Notes: generated by a model from the sequence alone, not told the origin. Numbered from the stretch's first letter, positions 11,201 to 26,200 are shown. The stretch: 64,000 nucleotides of DNA from Theristus sp. LFF4_11 (GCA_030248135.1 JASANC010003403.1:62001-126000), one strand, 5' to 3'. Translations and numbers: made by a program.

Positions 11201-14200
11201 AGCCTTTTTATCTGTTGACGCTGAAACAGCAATGTCAAGCTTCTCGGCGGTTTTCATTTTCTGAACCGCAGTTATGTCTTTTCCGTATTGTGTTTTTTCT
11301 AATTGGGCAGTCAAAGCAGTAGACTCATCCGTGGCTGCTGGCAAATTCAATTCAATTTCTTTTTTCTGCTTCAATTTCTCTGTTACTGTTGCATCTTCTT
11401 TTTTGGTTTCGGCTGGCTTGTCAACAGTAGTTGCAACTTCAATGGTGGTATCTTTTACAGCTTTGACCGAAGCAGATTCTTTAGACAGTGGTTTTTCTTT
11501 TTCGGTGCTAGTGACGTCGTCACGCTGTTCGGCTTTTTCAATGGTCTTATCAGTGTCGAGTTTAGTTTCTTTCGCAGCTTGTAGCTTCGCCTCAACTCCT
11601 ACTTTCTCTTTGAGCTTTGATGTATCAATCAATTCTTTGGTTTCTTGAGGTTTTTGTACTGTCTGTTCAACTTCAGCCAAAGCTTCTGTGGTTGCCTTCA
11701 TGTCAGCCTTAATAAGCACTTTTGGTTTTTCAGTAGCAGTCTTCGACACTTCCACTTGCGCTGATTTCGTGTCAATTGTTTGCTCCACTGTGGCAGCAGA
11801 CTCTTGAGCTGCTTGAAGGTTAGTTTTTACTTTTTCTTGCGCTTTCGCAGCGGTTACGCCGGTCACTTCGTCAACCTTTTCGGGTTTCTTCACCTCTTTC
11901 TCAGTCGTAGTTACAATTTCCGTCGGCGCTTTTGCCGCAAGTTTTGTAGCGTCGGATTGTTTATCTCGTACAGTTTCAGTCGCTTCAACTTGTTCAGCTG
12001 CATTTTCGATTTGCTTGGCGACATCAACCGTGACAACTTGAGCTGCTGGCATCTTTAGAACAGCCTTCTCTGCTACTTTTTCTTCTTTTACAGCGGTTAC
12101 TGCTTCTGCTTTTTCTGGCGTGGCTATTTCTTTTTCAGTTGTTGAGGTAACGTCGGTCGCTGCTTTCAGTTCCACTCCAGTTATTTCCAGCGGCTTTTGT
12201 TTTGCTATTTTTGCAGTTTCTTCAACCTTCTCCGTGTTTTTCAATTCTTGATGTGTTTCTGTTGTTGCCTGCTGGGATGCTGAAAGACTAGCTACAATCT
12301 TTTCGCCTGGTTTCACCGTGGTAACGCCAGTCACTTCTTCAGATTTGTCTGGTATCTTTATTTGTTTATCGACAGCGGATTCCACTTCAGTTGAAGCTTT
12401 AATGGTGTCAGATTTTGTTGTTTCAGTTGCCTTATCTTTTGCAATTTCACCGACTTCAATTTTTTGTTCTTGACGTTCCAGTTTTTCATCCACTTCTGCA
12501 ACAATTTCTTGGACTGCTTTAATGTTGGCGTCCAATTGTGTACGTGGTTTTATTTGTGCTGTGCTTGTAACTTCTTCGGTTTTACTTGGTTGTTTGAGTT
12601 CTTGTTCCGCGGCAGTTTTCATTTCAGTTGCAGCTTGGAGGTCAGATTTTGTTGTTTCAATTGGCTTATCTTTTGCAGTTTTACCAACTTCGATTTCTTG
12701 ACCTTGGCGTTCTAGTTTTTTGTCAACTTCTGTGACACTTTCTTGCGCAGCTTTCATTTTTGCTTCTACTTGTTCGCGTAGTTTAATTTGTGTCGTGCTT
12801 GTCACTTCGTCGGTTTTATCTGGTTGTTTGAGTTCTGGTTCAGCGACAGCTTGCATTTCCGTGGCAGCTTGGATGTCCGACTTTGTTGTTTCGGTCGCTT
12901 TTTCTTTTGCGCTTGCAGCAACTTCTCCCTTTTGTTCTTGACGTTCGAACTTTTGTTGTATTTCGGTTGTCACGGCTTGTGCAGCCTGCAGGTTTGCTTT
13001 CACTTTTTCCCCAGGTTTTTGTTTCATTACGCTGTCGACTTCTTGCACTTTAGCCGGTAGCTCCGCATGCGTTTCAGTAGTTGATTCCACATGAGAAGCT
13101 GCCTGAAGTTGCGACACTGCTGCGTCAGTTGATTTGTGCTTCGCCGTTTTAGTCACTTGTTCTTTTTCTTCCACACCTTTCAATTGCTGTTCGACCTGTG
13201 CACTGATCTGCTGAGAAGCAAGTAATTTGGCATCCACTCTTTCTTTCGGTTTTAATTTTGTCACAACATTTGCTTCTTCATCTTTTTCAGGTAACTTGAT
13301 TTCTGTCGCAGTTTCAGCAACGATCGTTGTTACTGCTTGTAGATTTAATTTCGCTGATTCAGTTGGTTGGTCGCCAACAGTAGCCAAAACATCTAACCGA
13401 ACCGTTTTGCCTACTAACTTGTTTTCTGCGGCTGTTTCTTGTTCCTGAGCTGCTTGTAGCTTTGCATCAGCTGTTTCTTTTTCTTGTGCTTTCGCAACAA
13501 CGGTGGTTTCTTCAAATTTGTCGGGAAGCCGAATCTCTTGTTGGCTGTCTGCGGTGGCACTGGTGGCCGCTTTCAAATCAGCGTGCGCAACGCTTTGTGA
13601 TTTCTGAGGTATAGCAGCACGGATTCCTTGTTGTTCTGCAGCACTTTCAATACCTGCGGCAAGGCTCACTTCTTGTTCCGCTTGCACGGCAGCAACATCG
13701 CCATCGACTTTCTTTTTCTGTTGTTCTTCCACAGTTGGTTTAGGCACTGACGATGGTGGACTAAGCGACAGTTCGAGTACTCCTTTTGCATGCTCGGCAT
13801 TTTGTTTGCTTGTTATTTCAACACCGGCTGACTGCGGCGTTCGTTCTAGCTCAACGTCTGATTGCTTGTCCTCCTCTGCTGGGCGCATTACCTTGATTTC
13901 AGTTCCTAAAGCAAAAAACATTTTAAGTTCATGAAGCATAAAGTTCCACTCCAGCCTGGCAGGTACGCTAATACTTGTACAATGGACGAAAAACACCCGA
14001 AACAAATTTTGTGTTGCAACCTGTAACCCCAAAAGTTACCCACTTGTGACAGTTTTTGAAAACTGTTGCCTCATTGTTTGCGTTGCTTCTGTTTGCAAAG
14101 GGGAAGCCATCGTTCCGTCAACCGATGTGGAAAGTTCAGTCGACGCTAGAAACAATTTTCTGAATATCGGCCAGTCTATTTTGATAACAATACACTCGTA

Positions 14201-17200
14201 AGTGCTTTTTTGATTTGGTTGCATCGTTCTGTTTTATTGATAAAAATTGCTATATGTACCACCTGAACTCTGCAACATAAAGTTTCAAACGCTCAAACAA
14301 AGGCCTTTTGCCATCATGCAAAATAATTTGCACATGCAAAAACTGAATGCAATTTGAAATCATAAACTCAAAAAAACCTGGCGACAAAATAAACAGTTCT
14401 CCATAACACCATGCTTCGCCAGCGACACTCTTTGCTTGACATGCATATTCGGCATCGTCCGCTAGCTGTACGTCGTGTACCACTAGCCAGCAACGGTTCA
14501 TATCTTTCTCATCCCAGACTACTTCGAACTTCGCTTCACTGCTTTGCTCTGGCTTTATCTCCTGTCGTACATTGCTTGATAAGTTCACCAAATTTGCATT
14601 TTTTGTAAAAAAAAACAAATAAGAAATTGAGGCCTTTATAACTTAACCAATACCTGTCCGTTCTGGTAGAAAACCACTTCCGGTGGTGGTACACCCGTTA
14701 GATAAAGCGGGAAAGCAGCGTGTTCGCCTAAACGCGCCTCTAAGTCTGGCAGAGGCTGAAGAAATTTAGGCGGCTGAAAATGCGGCAGCTCTTCTGCGAT
14801 TTCAGACGGGCGTTCCACAATCTTTTTAAAACGAGATGCTCGTCGTGGGGTGGGCTCCTCTGGCTCTGATTCGGAAGATTCTGGCACCACGCGACCGACA
14901 CGTTTGCGCGATTTCTTTGCTGGTTTCACTGTTTGTGTGGCAGCCGGCACCTGCGCTTCACCTGTTTGACATAAAAAAATGGTGTTGTGAAAGTAGTGTA
15001 AAAGTTCATGTTGTAGTTACACATTTGGCTGTATTTCTTGAATTACGTTGCAGTCAATCGACTTTTGCCGAACATTTTTGGTGAAAGTGAACTAATGTGC
15101 TCGCTTCATTGTCGCTGCATGTGAATGTGTGTCATAAGCAGATGAACATTAATTTGCATTTTCACAAACTCCACACGTGCTTCAAAAATGGTGTGAAGTA
15201 ACATATTTGTGGGTGCTAAAGCATAGTGAGTGTATAATGTGAAATTTCGCACACTAAACAATTCCTTAAACTATTCCATATGGACACACATTGCGGCGAA
15301 TAATCTGAAAATATTGGCTAAATTAATGTTATGTTTTCAAGTGAATTTTACTTTTAAGTAATTTACTTGGCACAGGTACTTGAACTGGCTTCATAACGAC
15401 AGGTTCTGTTGTCATCGGTGGGATAGCTACCACTGGCTCGGGGGTCAAATGAAGAGCATAGATGCCTCGATCAACGCCAACGATATTTTCCACAATCAGC
15501 TCATAGTTTCCTGCAAATTGAGTATAGTGTCGTCTAACATCCATTGTTTTTTTCTATTACGGGACGTTGATGATGTGAGTACAATTTGTATCCATGCTTG
15601 TAAAATCATGTCGTCCAAATTTAGTTACCTTGATCAGCGGGGCTTGCGTTCGCAATTAGCAAACCCACAACTCCAGTCTCTCCACTGACTGACATTTGAA
15701 CACGTGGCGACAATTGAACTTCTTTACCATTATGCAACCAAACAATGTCGGGGGCTGGATCGCCGATAACTTTCGCTTGAAAGCTAAAAAACATACGTTG
15801 GAACGCAATGCAAACGCCTGGAAATTTCTGATTCACCAAAGAAAAATAACAGAATTTACTCCAACAAATTTAACGCCATAATTTAATAAAAACGTCAGCA
15901 AATTTACTCACATCGCAGTGCCGCCAGCTGGCAGCAGTACCTTGGTCGGTGTTGACTCAACGATTTCTGCAGGATACTGTGCCAATTCAACTGGTTTCAG
16001 TGGAACGGACTGCATGTCTGGTTCTGAAATTAATGCAGTTGCACTATAATCGAATCGTTATTAAAATTTACCGCACGCAAAAAGTTTTTGTTGTGAAGGT
16101 TTTGTGAAATACGTTTCTACTTTAGAAGTGTAGCTTGTTTTTCAATTACCCAACGTACCTTCTACGGTAATCGACAGTTCTGCGCTAGCAGCGCCAAGCT
16201 GATTCTGTGCTTGAATTTGGAGCAAACCGTGATGCTCCATTTGAATGGCGTCAAATATTACCATAATTCGAAGTAAGTTGCCGTCGGAAATCATGGCCAA
16301 ATGGCAGTTGTCATCCCGTTTCAATGGTTTGTTGTTCAAATAGACTTCGATCTTAAAAATACTATATTTTGTCATTTTAATGTTTAGGTTTTTACAGGGT
16401 GTACCAAAAAACATAACAAAAGTGCCGACTGGTTGCACGTAGAGCCATGAAATTTGAAACACTTATATAGGGTGATCCAAAAAAAATCTACACGAATCGG
16501 CTCTAGCTCGCCAACGAGTTTGTACGAATTTCTGCTGAAATGTCATTGAAAATTTTAAAACTCCGGACAAAAATAAACACAAAAAACGTGTAGTTTAGTT
16601 ATGTGAGTGACTCAAATTTCATGGCTTTACATGCAAGCAGTAGGCTGCACAAGATTTGTTACTTTACTTATTTCTTTACTTTTGTTATGTTTTTTTTCAG
16701 TAATTTTTACTTGCGCCTCTGGAGTTGACGTTATTCTTGACTCCAAGATGACCAGTTGATCTTTCTGAGCCCGTATAGACGCCGGTTTTTTCCAGAAAAT
16801 GGGCGGTGAGTGCTTTAAGTCAGATGCCGTCTGCTTCCGCTTCGGTTTCGATTTTATTTTGCCTGTGAATTGTTATGATTCATTTTGCGTTGTTTAAAAA
16901 GGCAAATTATCCAAAAAAGATTGAATTTACTTGGTTTAACTTTTAGCGAGGCCGATGTAACGTCATAACCATATTCGTTCTTGACCATGCACGTAAAAAT
17001 GCCAGCATCTTCCAGGACAGTGTGAGGTATTGTCAACGTACACCAGCCATCGGCCGTTTGTTCAGCAATCTAGAATACATTCATTACATTTGGTGCAAGC
17101 ACTGTTTCTTGCGGTTTCGCCGGGTAAGCGCATTCCGTAGGCCCCCAGGCTCGTCAGTACGACAAGGTCATGTTTATGTGAAAAATTTTGCTACGTGTTA

Positions 17201-20200
17201 TTTCGAATACCTATCAAAAGTTGTCAAAAATTGTACAATGTTCAATGTTCGTTCAGAAAGCTTTTAGTACTGACGCTTACCAATTCATCATTTGGTTTGA
17301 TCATTGTTGTGTGTCGAAGCCAGAAAGCCTCCGGCTTTGGCACACCGCTAGCTCTGCATTTCAATTGCACTCGGTCGCCCTCTGACGCGCGAATATCGAC
17401 CAATTTCTTCTCAATTTTTGCCGGGCTCACTTCTTTTTGTGGGATAATTTCAACGCTCATCCGTGCGACAGCTAAATTTTTTGCATGTCAAAATTTCAAT
17501 TTATGAAAGTCAATTTTTAGCCCAAGTAAATAAAAACCTTCAAAAATTGACACTGTGTTTAAAACAAAGTTGAGTGTTCAGATATTCAAACTAATCAAGT
17601 ATGAAAAAAGATGTAGCTCACGCAATAGTTCTCGACTGTCAGCAATGAGTTTCATTTGTTCGTGCAACATCTCCAGGTAGCTCGGAGTACTTTCCAGTAG
17701 AACGGACGGAACAAAGCCAACATTCAATGACTGCTTTTTCACTTTCCACCACTCCGTATTTTCTTTCGCCACCAGCAGCAGTTCTTCGCCTTCAGCTACT
17801 TTCACTTCAGTGTCCGTTTGGGGTTTGTGTTCGGCAATTGACACGACATCTGTGTCGTCCGTCTCATCAAGCATTGCGACAGTTGCGCTTGGCATCACCA
17901 GCGTTCCTTGTGCCGTAACAGAAATTGTCGTCTCATGCGGCTTGAACGTTGCGTCGCCAATTGGAATAAGCACCTTTGATTTGTCTGCTTGGTGAGTAGC
18001 TGCGGAAATTGTTTGTGGAATGACGGTTGCTTTCCTGTGTTCTGCTTCAATGCCTGCTTCTTCTGGTGCTCCACTTGGAAAGTTCTTAGTTGTGACTGAT
18101 GTCGTTTCCAAGCCGTCATCTTTCAGCTTTAACTGATCCGCTGAAGTTTTTTCTCTTTCTTTCTGAATTTTAGCACCAGCTTGTTTATCATTAGCAAAAG
18201 ATTCTTTCGGAGCAACACCTTGCTGTTTGGGTTGTTCAGAATTTTGCTCAATTTTACTTTCTTTTGGAATAACCGGAACACTGGTAGCAACAACTTCATC
18301 AATTTTTGTCTCTGCTGTTCCAGCTTTATGAAGTTTTACATCATGTTTTATTTCATCAGGTTTCAAGACGACACCAGGTTTTAGCACTTCTGGGGTGACT
18401 GCCTCTTGTTTTAGTATGTCAGGTTTTAGTTGTGGAGTTTTTGTCGTGCTGTCTGCTGCTCTTTCCGACTCATATTCAGCTGGTTTTTCAACGGTTTTTG
18501 CTTCCGTTGATTTATCTAATTCCTGAGTAGCAGAGTCAAGTTTTGTCTCTGCTGTTCCAGCTTTATGAAGTTTTACCCCATGTTTTAGTTCATCAGGTTT
18601 CAGGACGACACCAGGTTTTAGCACTTCCGGTGTGAGTGCCTCTTGTTTTAGTATGTCAGGTTTTAGTTTTTCAAATTGTGGAGTTTTTGTCGCGCTGTCT
18701 GCTGCTTTTTCCGACTCATATTCAGCTGTTTTTTCAACGGTTTTTGCTTCCTTTGATTTATCTAATTCCTGAGTAGCAGAGTCAAGTTTTTGTGGACGGG
18801 CGGTTGCATCTCTCTGGCTTCCTTTAATGTCTGCTTGTTCTGACGCTTTGTTTGCATATTTCTGTTTCTTTGCTATATCATCTTGCATCTTCACCTGATC
18901 CGTTGAAGGCTTTTCTTTTTCTTTTCTGGTTTGTGAAGATAGTTGTTCATTGGCAACAATGGAATCTGCCGGAGCAATATCTTGTTTTATAGTTTGTTCA
19001 GTTTGTTGCACCACTTGACTTTCTTTTGGAATGGCTGGAACAGCGGCTGCGATACCTTCATCGGGTTTAATTTCAGCTCTTGCAACTTTTTGCGACTGTA
19101 CATCCGGCTTTTGTAAGACATCGAATTTTAGGTTATCAGATACCAGTACTTCAGGTTTTGTAGCATCCGATTGTGCTACGTTCGACTCTAATTCTATTTT
19201 TTGCTGCATCTGAATTTTCTTTGGAATAGCGGTAGCGATACCTTCATCAGCTTTATTTTTTTCTGATTGTACATGAAGCTTCAATTCATCAGTTGCAACT
19301 TCATCGGATTTCAATGCTTCAGGTGTCCATGCATCCTGTTCCTTCATTATTTTTACTTCTTTTGCGTCTATTGTTTTGTCCGGCTCATGTAGAATTGTTT
19401 GTCGAACAGGAATAAGTTCTTTTGTTTTGTCTGATTCTTGACCAGTAGAGCCAAATTTTTGTGGGACGGTTGCATCATTGCGCCTTCCTTCAATGTCTGC
19501 TTGTTCTGACGTTTCGTTTGAAGATTTCTGGGCTGCTGCGGGTATCTTTTTTGTTATATCAGTTTTTAACTTTACCTGACCCGTTGAACCCTTAGCTTTT
19601 TCTTTAAGGGTTTTTGCAAATAGTTGTTTATTAGCATCAATGGAATCTTCCTGAGCAACATCTTGCTTTTTGGTTTGTTCAGTCTTTTGCATCGTTTGAC
19701 TTTCTTTTAGAATGGTTGGAACAACGGTAGGAATACCTTCATCAGGTATAGTTTTTGCTCTGTCAGCTTTTTGAGACCGTACCTCAGGCTTTTGTGAGAC
19801 GTCAAATTTTCGCGCATCAGATGCCATCAGTACTTCAGGCATTGTTGTGTCCGCTTTTGATTCCAATTCAGTTTCTTGCTGAATTATTATTTCTTTTGGG
19901 AAAATTGTAGCGATACCTCCATCGGTTTTATTTACTGCTTCGGTAGCTTTTTTAGACTGTTCATCAGGTTTCAAAACATCAGTTGTAACTGCATTCGGCT
20001 TCAGTGCTTCAGGTTTCGATACTTCAGGCTGCCGTACGTCTGACTTTAGTGTTTTTAATTCTTTTGTGACTGTTGCTTTGCCTGGTGCAGGTTGAGCTGT
20101 TTTTTCATGAACCTCTTTCGATTTGTCTGACCCTTGAACAGAAAACTCAGTTTTTTGTGGAATAACGGTTGCATCTTTGTCGATTCTGTCAATGCCGGCT

Positions 20201-23200
20201 TCTTCTGATTCTGATGCTGTAGCTGGTGTCTTTATTGCGATATAATCTTTTGACTGTGCTTTAATATCTGAAGGCTGTATCTTTTCTTTCTGGCTTTTTG
20301 TGATTGGTAGTTTATCAACATCCGGAGCAGCAACTTCTTTTTTGAGTGGTTGACTTTCGTTTGAAATAGTTGGAACGAAAGCGGTACCATCATCATTTTT
20401 GGTCTTGGCTTTTGCGGCTTTTTGAGACTGTACCTCAGGTGTCGGTTCGACTTCAGGTTTCGAAACCTCAATTGTGAGCGCATCAGGTTTCAATGCTTTA
20501 GATGTCGATGCGACAGGTTTTAGTTTTTCAGGTTTCACTGCGTCTGATTTCAACTCTTTTTTCCATTCCTCTTTTTCCGTTAAACCAACAGGCTGATCGT
20601 GAACAGCAGCTCTATGATCGTCTTCCGACTTCAGCCCCATCTTTTTTTCATCTAATTTCAATTTTGCAGGAGATTTATCTGTAATATCGATTTGCTGTTT
20701 TTCATCACCTTCGTTTGTTTTGAAAACAGCTGTTTTTCTGGTTTCTTCTGTTTTTATGGGTTGTTGGTCACTTCTCTGATTTTCTGGTTGGTCTGTTTTT
20801 TCTTGTTCTGCTTTTCGAACTTCCAGTTGTGCTTCTTGATTTTCTTTGGTGACAAAAGGTGACTGAACAGCTTTTAATTTAATATCTTGTTGTTCTTTTT
20901 CTTTTGCATCTTCTGTGTGTTTTTCCGGTTTTACTACATCTGGTTTAGTTTTAGGTTTCTTGGCATGTGAACCTTCTTGTTTGACCTCTTCTGGTTTTGC
21001 TGCTTTCTGCTTGGGTGCCGACTCGATGGCAACTTCCGCTTTTGGTGTTGTCAGTTCAACAGGTATTGATATTTGTTTTGTTGTACCATCTTTGACTTGT
21101 TCAGCTTCATTCTTATCTGGAACACCTGGCAATTGTAGCCTCTCTTTTTTACGTTGTGTGGTTGTGTTTTCATCGGTTTTATTTTCATCGGGCAAAACGA
21201 ATTTTTCAGGTTCAGAAACTGTGGCAGAAACTGCTGATAGTTCGGGGTCCTTGCCAACTGTTGCTGTAGTTTTCTGAATGTTGGTTTTTGACTGCCCTTT
21301 CTTTGCCTTGGTTTCATCCTGCGCTTTGAATTTTGTTGGCTGTTCGCTGAGGGGAACAACCGGTTCCTTGTCTTCGCCAATTGACACTGCAGGAGATTCT
21401 GATACTTCAACCGATCCCGATGCGCTGATTGCTGATATCTGAACATCGTGACCATGGTCCTTTGATTCATCGGGTCTTTTAGTTGCTAATGTTGTTGTAA
21501 CTTCTCCATCTGGTTTTCGATCATCGGTTTTGGACTTTCGTTCTTCAGAATCAGGTTTTTCACCAATAGAGATAGTAAACTTTTCTTCGGATTTTATCGG
21601 CACTTTTTTGTATTCAATCTGTTTTGCAGTGACAACATTTTCTTTGTTCGCAGTTTTGTTTTCGCTTGATGCATGAGATTCATCTTGTACCGCGCCCGCT
21701 GCAGTTTTGTCTGCAGCGTCAAGTGTCTCGCCTGCTTTCGTGGATGGTTTTTGTTTTTCTTCAGTTTTACGTTGATCTTCTTTCATCTCAGCAATTTGTG
21801 CCTTCCGACCCTGTTGTTTCGTTTTCGTTTCACTTGGCGCTTTACCAGCAGTTGTTGTTTGGACAATTTCTGAAAAGTAAACACGTTTTTGACACATGAA
21901 GCACACAACACAGAAAAACTATATTCAGCAGCCAATTTGACAAAAACGCTAAAAAAATTTGGACGCAGCAACTTTAGCATCTCATAAGCAATGCTAATTA
22001 TTTTTTTCGGACGCCAAATGTGGGTAAACGATGCAACACATTGATTTGCTTGGCTATTGAAAAATGTGAACAGCTGAAACAGTTTAGCAATTTTGTTCTG
22101 ACCTGATGTTGGAAGATTAACGGAATCGTCACGTGATGGTATTCTTGACTCCAGTGACGCATCCTTCGATATTTGATTTGTTTCTTTACTGTTTATCATT
22201 GTCATTTGATGTTCAGGTTTAATTTCAACTGTGATATAATGCAAATCTGACTCTGTTTCATTCACCAACGTTGTTGTTGAGTTAGTTTTGCCCAGTTTTT
22301 CATCTTTTTTCTTTGTTACCTGCCAAGCAGCTTTTTGTAACTCTTGATGGTTGTCCGCAATACCTTGTTGCTTGTTGTGTTGGTTAACGGTTCCCAGTTT
22401 TTCAGTTGACCTATCGAATTTAGCAGTGGTTGACCTTTGAGCATTTTGTATGTTGTCATTCTCATTAACTATTTTTTCCCTTTGAGGAACAGTCTGTACA
22501 GCGTTCGAGCTTTGGGTAAATTCGGTTTTCTTGTTTTCTTGTGTCACGTCTATTTTGTTTTCCTGTCCCAAGTCTATTTCAACAACCGGTTTCTGCGCGT
22601 TATCTTTCGCTTCTATGCCAAATTTTTGACTTTTAGAAGTTGGTTCATCAACAACTTGATTTCTTGCTTTTGATTTGGTATCCTCTTGCTTTTGACAAAT
22701 CTCAGTAGGTTTTTGTGGCTCAGAAATCAACGCTTTAAAATTTTTTGAGATGTAGTCTTTAATTTGTTCTTTCGGTTTTATTGTTTCCGGCTCAGCAACT
22801 GGTTTTGGGTCATCTGATTCACCAGCCTGGTCTGTTTTGAGGTCACTTTGTCCAACGATTAGCTTCTGAATAACTTCTGGTTTTCCTCCTTTGTTAATTT
22901 TTTTTTCAACTTCCGGAGAAGATTTATCCAGAGTTTTGACGTATTGGCACTGTTTAGATTCTTTCACTTCGAGTTCCGCTATGTGGACTTCTTGCAGTTT
23001 GTCTGTGTTGTCTAATCCACCAAAAACAACATCATGTTTAGCTTGCGCTACTGTTGTATTTTGTTTTTGTCTGCCTGTGCTTGTGCTCATTAAAGTATCG
23101 TATTCAGGCCGCCTGGATATTGATTTCTCTTCACCTTTTTTGTTTTCACCATTGCCTCTTTCCCCATTCTGATTATTAAGTTTGCCTTGTTCGATACTGA

Positions 23201-26200
23201 GACTTTTTGAACCAAGATTAATCGGCTTATTTTCATTAGCTTTATTCTGGCCTATTTGGTCTTTTGTTTTACCCGCTTCCTGTTTGTCAGAAATTTTAAA
23301 TTTCGTCGATGTTGTGGGATCTTCATCAACTTCTTTATTGACTCTGTCATGCAGGATGCCAAGTTGGTTTGATTCAGGTGATGGTTTCTCGCGGTTTTCT
23401 GCTGGTTTGCGTTTCTCATCTTGTTTGTTGGAAATGTTATGTTTAGCTGTTTTGGTTGATTTGTTGGTTGCAACTTGCGCTATTGCTTGTTCTTCATCTT
23501 CAGCATTACTTTTCTGCCAAGTTTGCTGAACGGATTGACTTGGTTCATCAATAGGATGGGTCTGAGCTGCTGTTTGAAACGTTTTGTAATGGAGGAAAAT
23601 GGCTTGTTCACGCTTCACAGTTTCGCCATTGCCGTTTTGTTCTTTTTCTGTGCTATCTGTGAGATCTTGAACAACTTTTATTTTTCTTTCTTCATCAACT
23701 TCTTCATCGACACTTCGTTGTCTACTTTCAAGCAGGGCGCCAAGTTGGTTTGATTCAGGTAATGGTTTCTTGCGGTTTTCTGCTGCTTTGCCATCTTGTT
23801 TTCTGGTCATTCTAGTTTTAGCTGTATTGGCTGCTGTTTTGTCAGTCGAAATTTGAGCCATTGTTGTTTCTTCTTCTTCTTCATGTTTCATCCAAGTTCG
23901 CTGAACGTACTGATTTTGTTCATTAATAGGCTGGGTTTGGTCTGCTTGAAGTGTTTTGTGATGGAGGGCAGGGGATTCTTCACGCTCCACAGTTTCGCCT
24001 TTGTCTTTTTGTTTTGTTTTCGTGATACATGTTGTAGATCGCTTTTCAACTAATTCTCCTAATACTTCTTGTTTGTCTGGTTTCTTCTTTGCGCTCTGTA
24101 CATTCTTTTCTTCGTTAACTGGCGTTATTGCAGTTTGCAAATTTGCAGACTTCTGTTCATTTTTTATTTCTGCAGGACTTGTTGCACAGTCCCGTTTGCC
24201 TCCCGATTCTTCAACATTCACCCTACTCTTGTCCTTTCGGTCTTGATCAACTCCGCTGTGAACTTCCTGTCGTTTTCTGTCTATATCTACTGTCTCAACT
24301 GGTTTTACAAACTTCTTTCGTTTTTCTGTGTCACTCTGCTGTTCTGTTTTGAACTTCTTTAGCGCTGTTTCTTCCCCTTGTGTAGTTGGGTTCACAGGTA
24401 TAAAGTTTGGTTTTTCAGCGTCTGGTAAATTCCCATTGTCTTCTACTTTCTTTTTCGTTGTAACGCGGTGCTCACTTACTAACTTTTGCCCATTGTCACG
24501 TTTACGCTCTATGCTGTCTTTTTCCACTTTATGTTTCTCACCATAGTCTCGAAGTTCTACACTTTTTTCAACAAGTTTTAGTTTTTCCACTGCATTTTTA
24601 TGTGTGTCTAATAAATGCTGTTGTTCGTCAATGGTGAGTTTCCATGAAAGGCGTCGTTCAGAAGACCCTGGTTTTTCGTCACTTGGATGTTCAACCGTGG
24701 GCACGACGATGTACTGCGAAGCCGAACTCTTTGGTTTTGCAGCTAAAACAACTTTGCAATTTTGAATTAATTACTTGCACTTGTGCAAAAACACTTACTG
24801 CGTTAGCCCAACGGTTTTTTTAGTTTGAAAACTGTTTATAATATACCCAATCACGTTTCACGCAACCTTGTAATTGTTACAAATGCTAACATTTTTTGCT
24901 CGTCAAATCTAGTTTCCTCATTACAAAGTGGCAAATCCCAAAATTACTAAACTTCCGTTCTTTTAAAAATTTACTAACCTGGCATTGATTGCTTGTTTTC
25001 ATCAGAATATAATTCAATTTCGACTTCCAAGTTCACCGTTGACTCCGAAACACCGTGTGGTACAGACACTTCGCCTGCTTTTGTTTTTTGTTGACTAACT
25101 GGTTTTTTGTGCTCAACAATTAATTTTGAAAGGCTTTCACTTTCTGGCACTGCTTCTTCTTTTGCAGACGGTTTTTCTCTTTTATCATGTTTCTCCCCAG
25201 TTCTTGATTGAGATTTTTCAGTTTTAGTAGTTGCCTTTCTTGATTCATCGACCGGTTCTTGAAGAACTGTTTGTGTCTTCAGACCTGCCACATCTGGTTT
25301 GCCTGATTCGGCCTGTACTTTCGAGGTATCTGCTAACTTTCTCTCAACATACAATGGTGTGCCATAACTATCATCTGACTTCTGAGCAATCGTGTCAGTC
25401 TTCTTCAGTTTTATGGCAGTTTTTTGCGTGTCTCGAGCAATTTCTTCGTCACTTTTTGTTTCACCTGCTGTTACTTTTTTATGTTCATCATGTTTTGTTC
25501 CTGTTTGTTTACTCGCAGGCAACGTAACTGATTTTTCTACGATTAGTTTCTGCGATGGTGCGGCTTGATCATCTTCTTTTTTCTTAGCGGTCGTAACAGA
25601 TTTCTCTTGTTTAGCTTTGTGTTCTTCCACAGCTATTTTGCGTGCGCCTTCTGTTTTTTTGTGTTTGTGTTTGTCGTGTTTGTCTGATGCAGTGACACTT
25701 TTTGATTTGTCATCTTTGTTTTCCAATATTAGCTGTTGATCAGGCGAAACTTTTTCTGTGAGTGAAATAGATGAAAATAGTTCAGTGATTGGAATAGTTT
25801 TCTGACTGTCAGATTTAACTCCCTCCTGCAATTGCAATGGTGTGCCTACATTCTCTTCAGTTTTCAGAGCGACGGTGACAGGTTCTTCGGGCAAAGCATC
25901 TTGTTTTTGCACCTCATTCAGTTTTGTAGTCTTAAAAGCATGTGAAACAAGTTTTCCTGTTTCTGCAACAGCTTTCTGAGCATCTGCTGGTTTGCTGAAT
26001 GTTTTCTGTGTGTCAGATTTAGCGTCCTTCTGCAACGCCATTAGTGTGGTTTTATCATCTTTTGTTTTCTGAGCGGTCGTGGCAACTTTTTCTTGTTCTG
26101 GAACCCCTTTCAAAGGTGAGATCTGCACGGTTGGCGAAGAACGTTTGCCTGTTTCTACAACTACTTTCGGTGCATCGACTGGTTTTTCCTTTTTGCGTTG

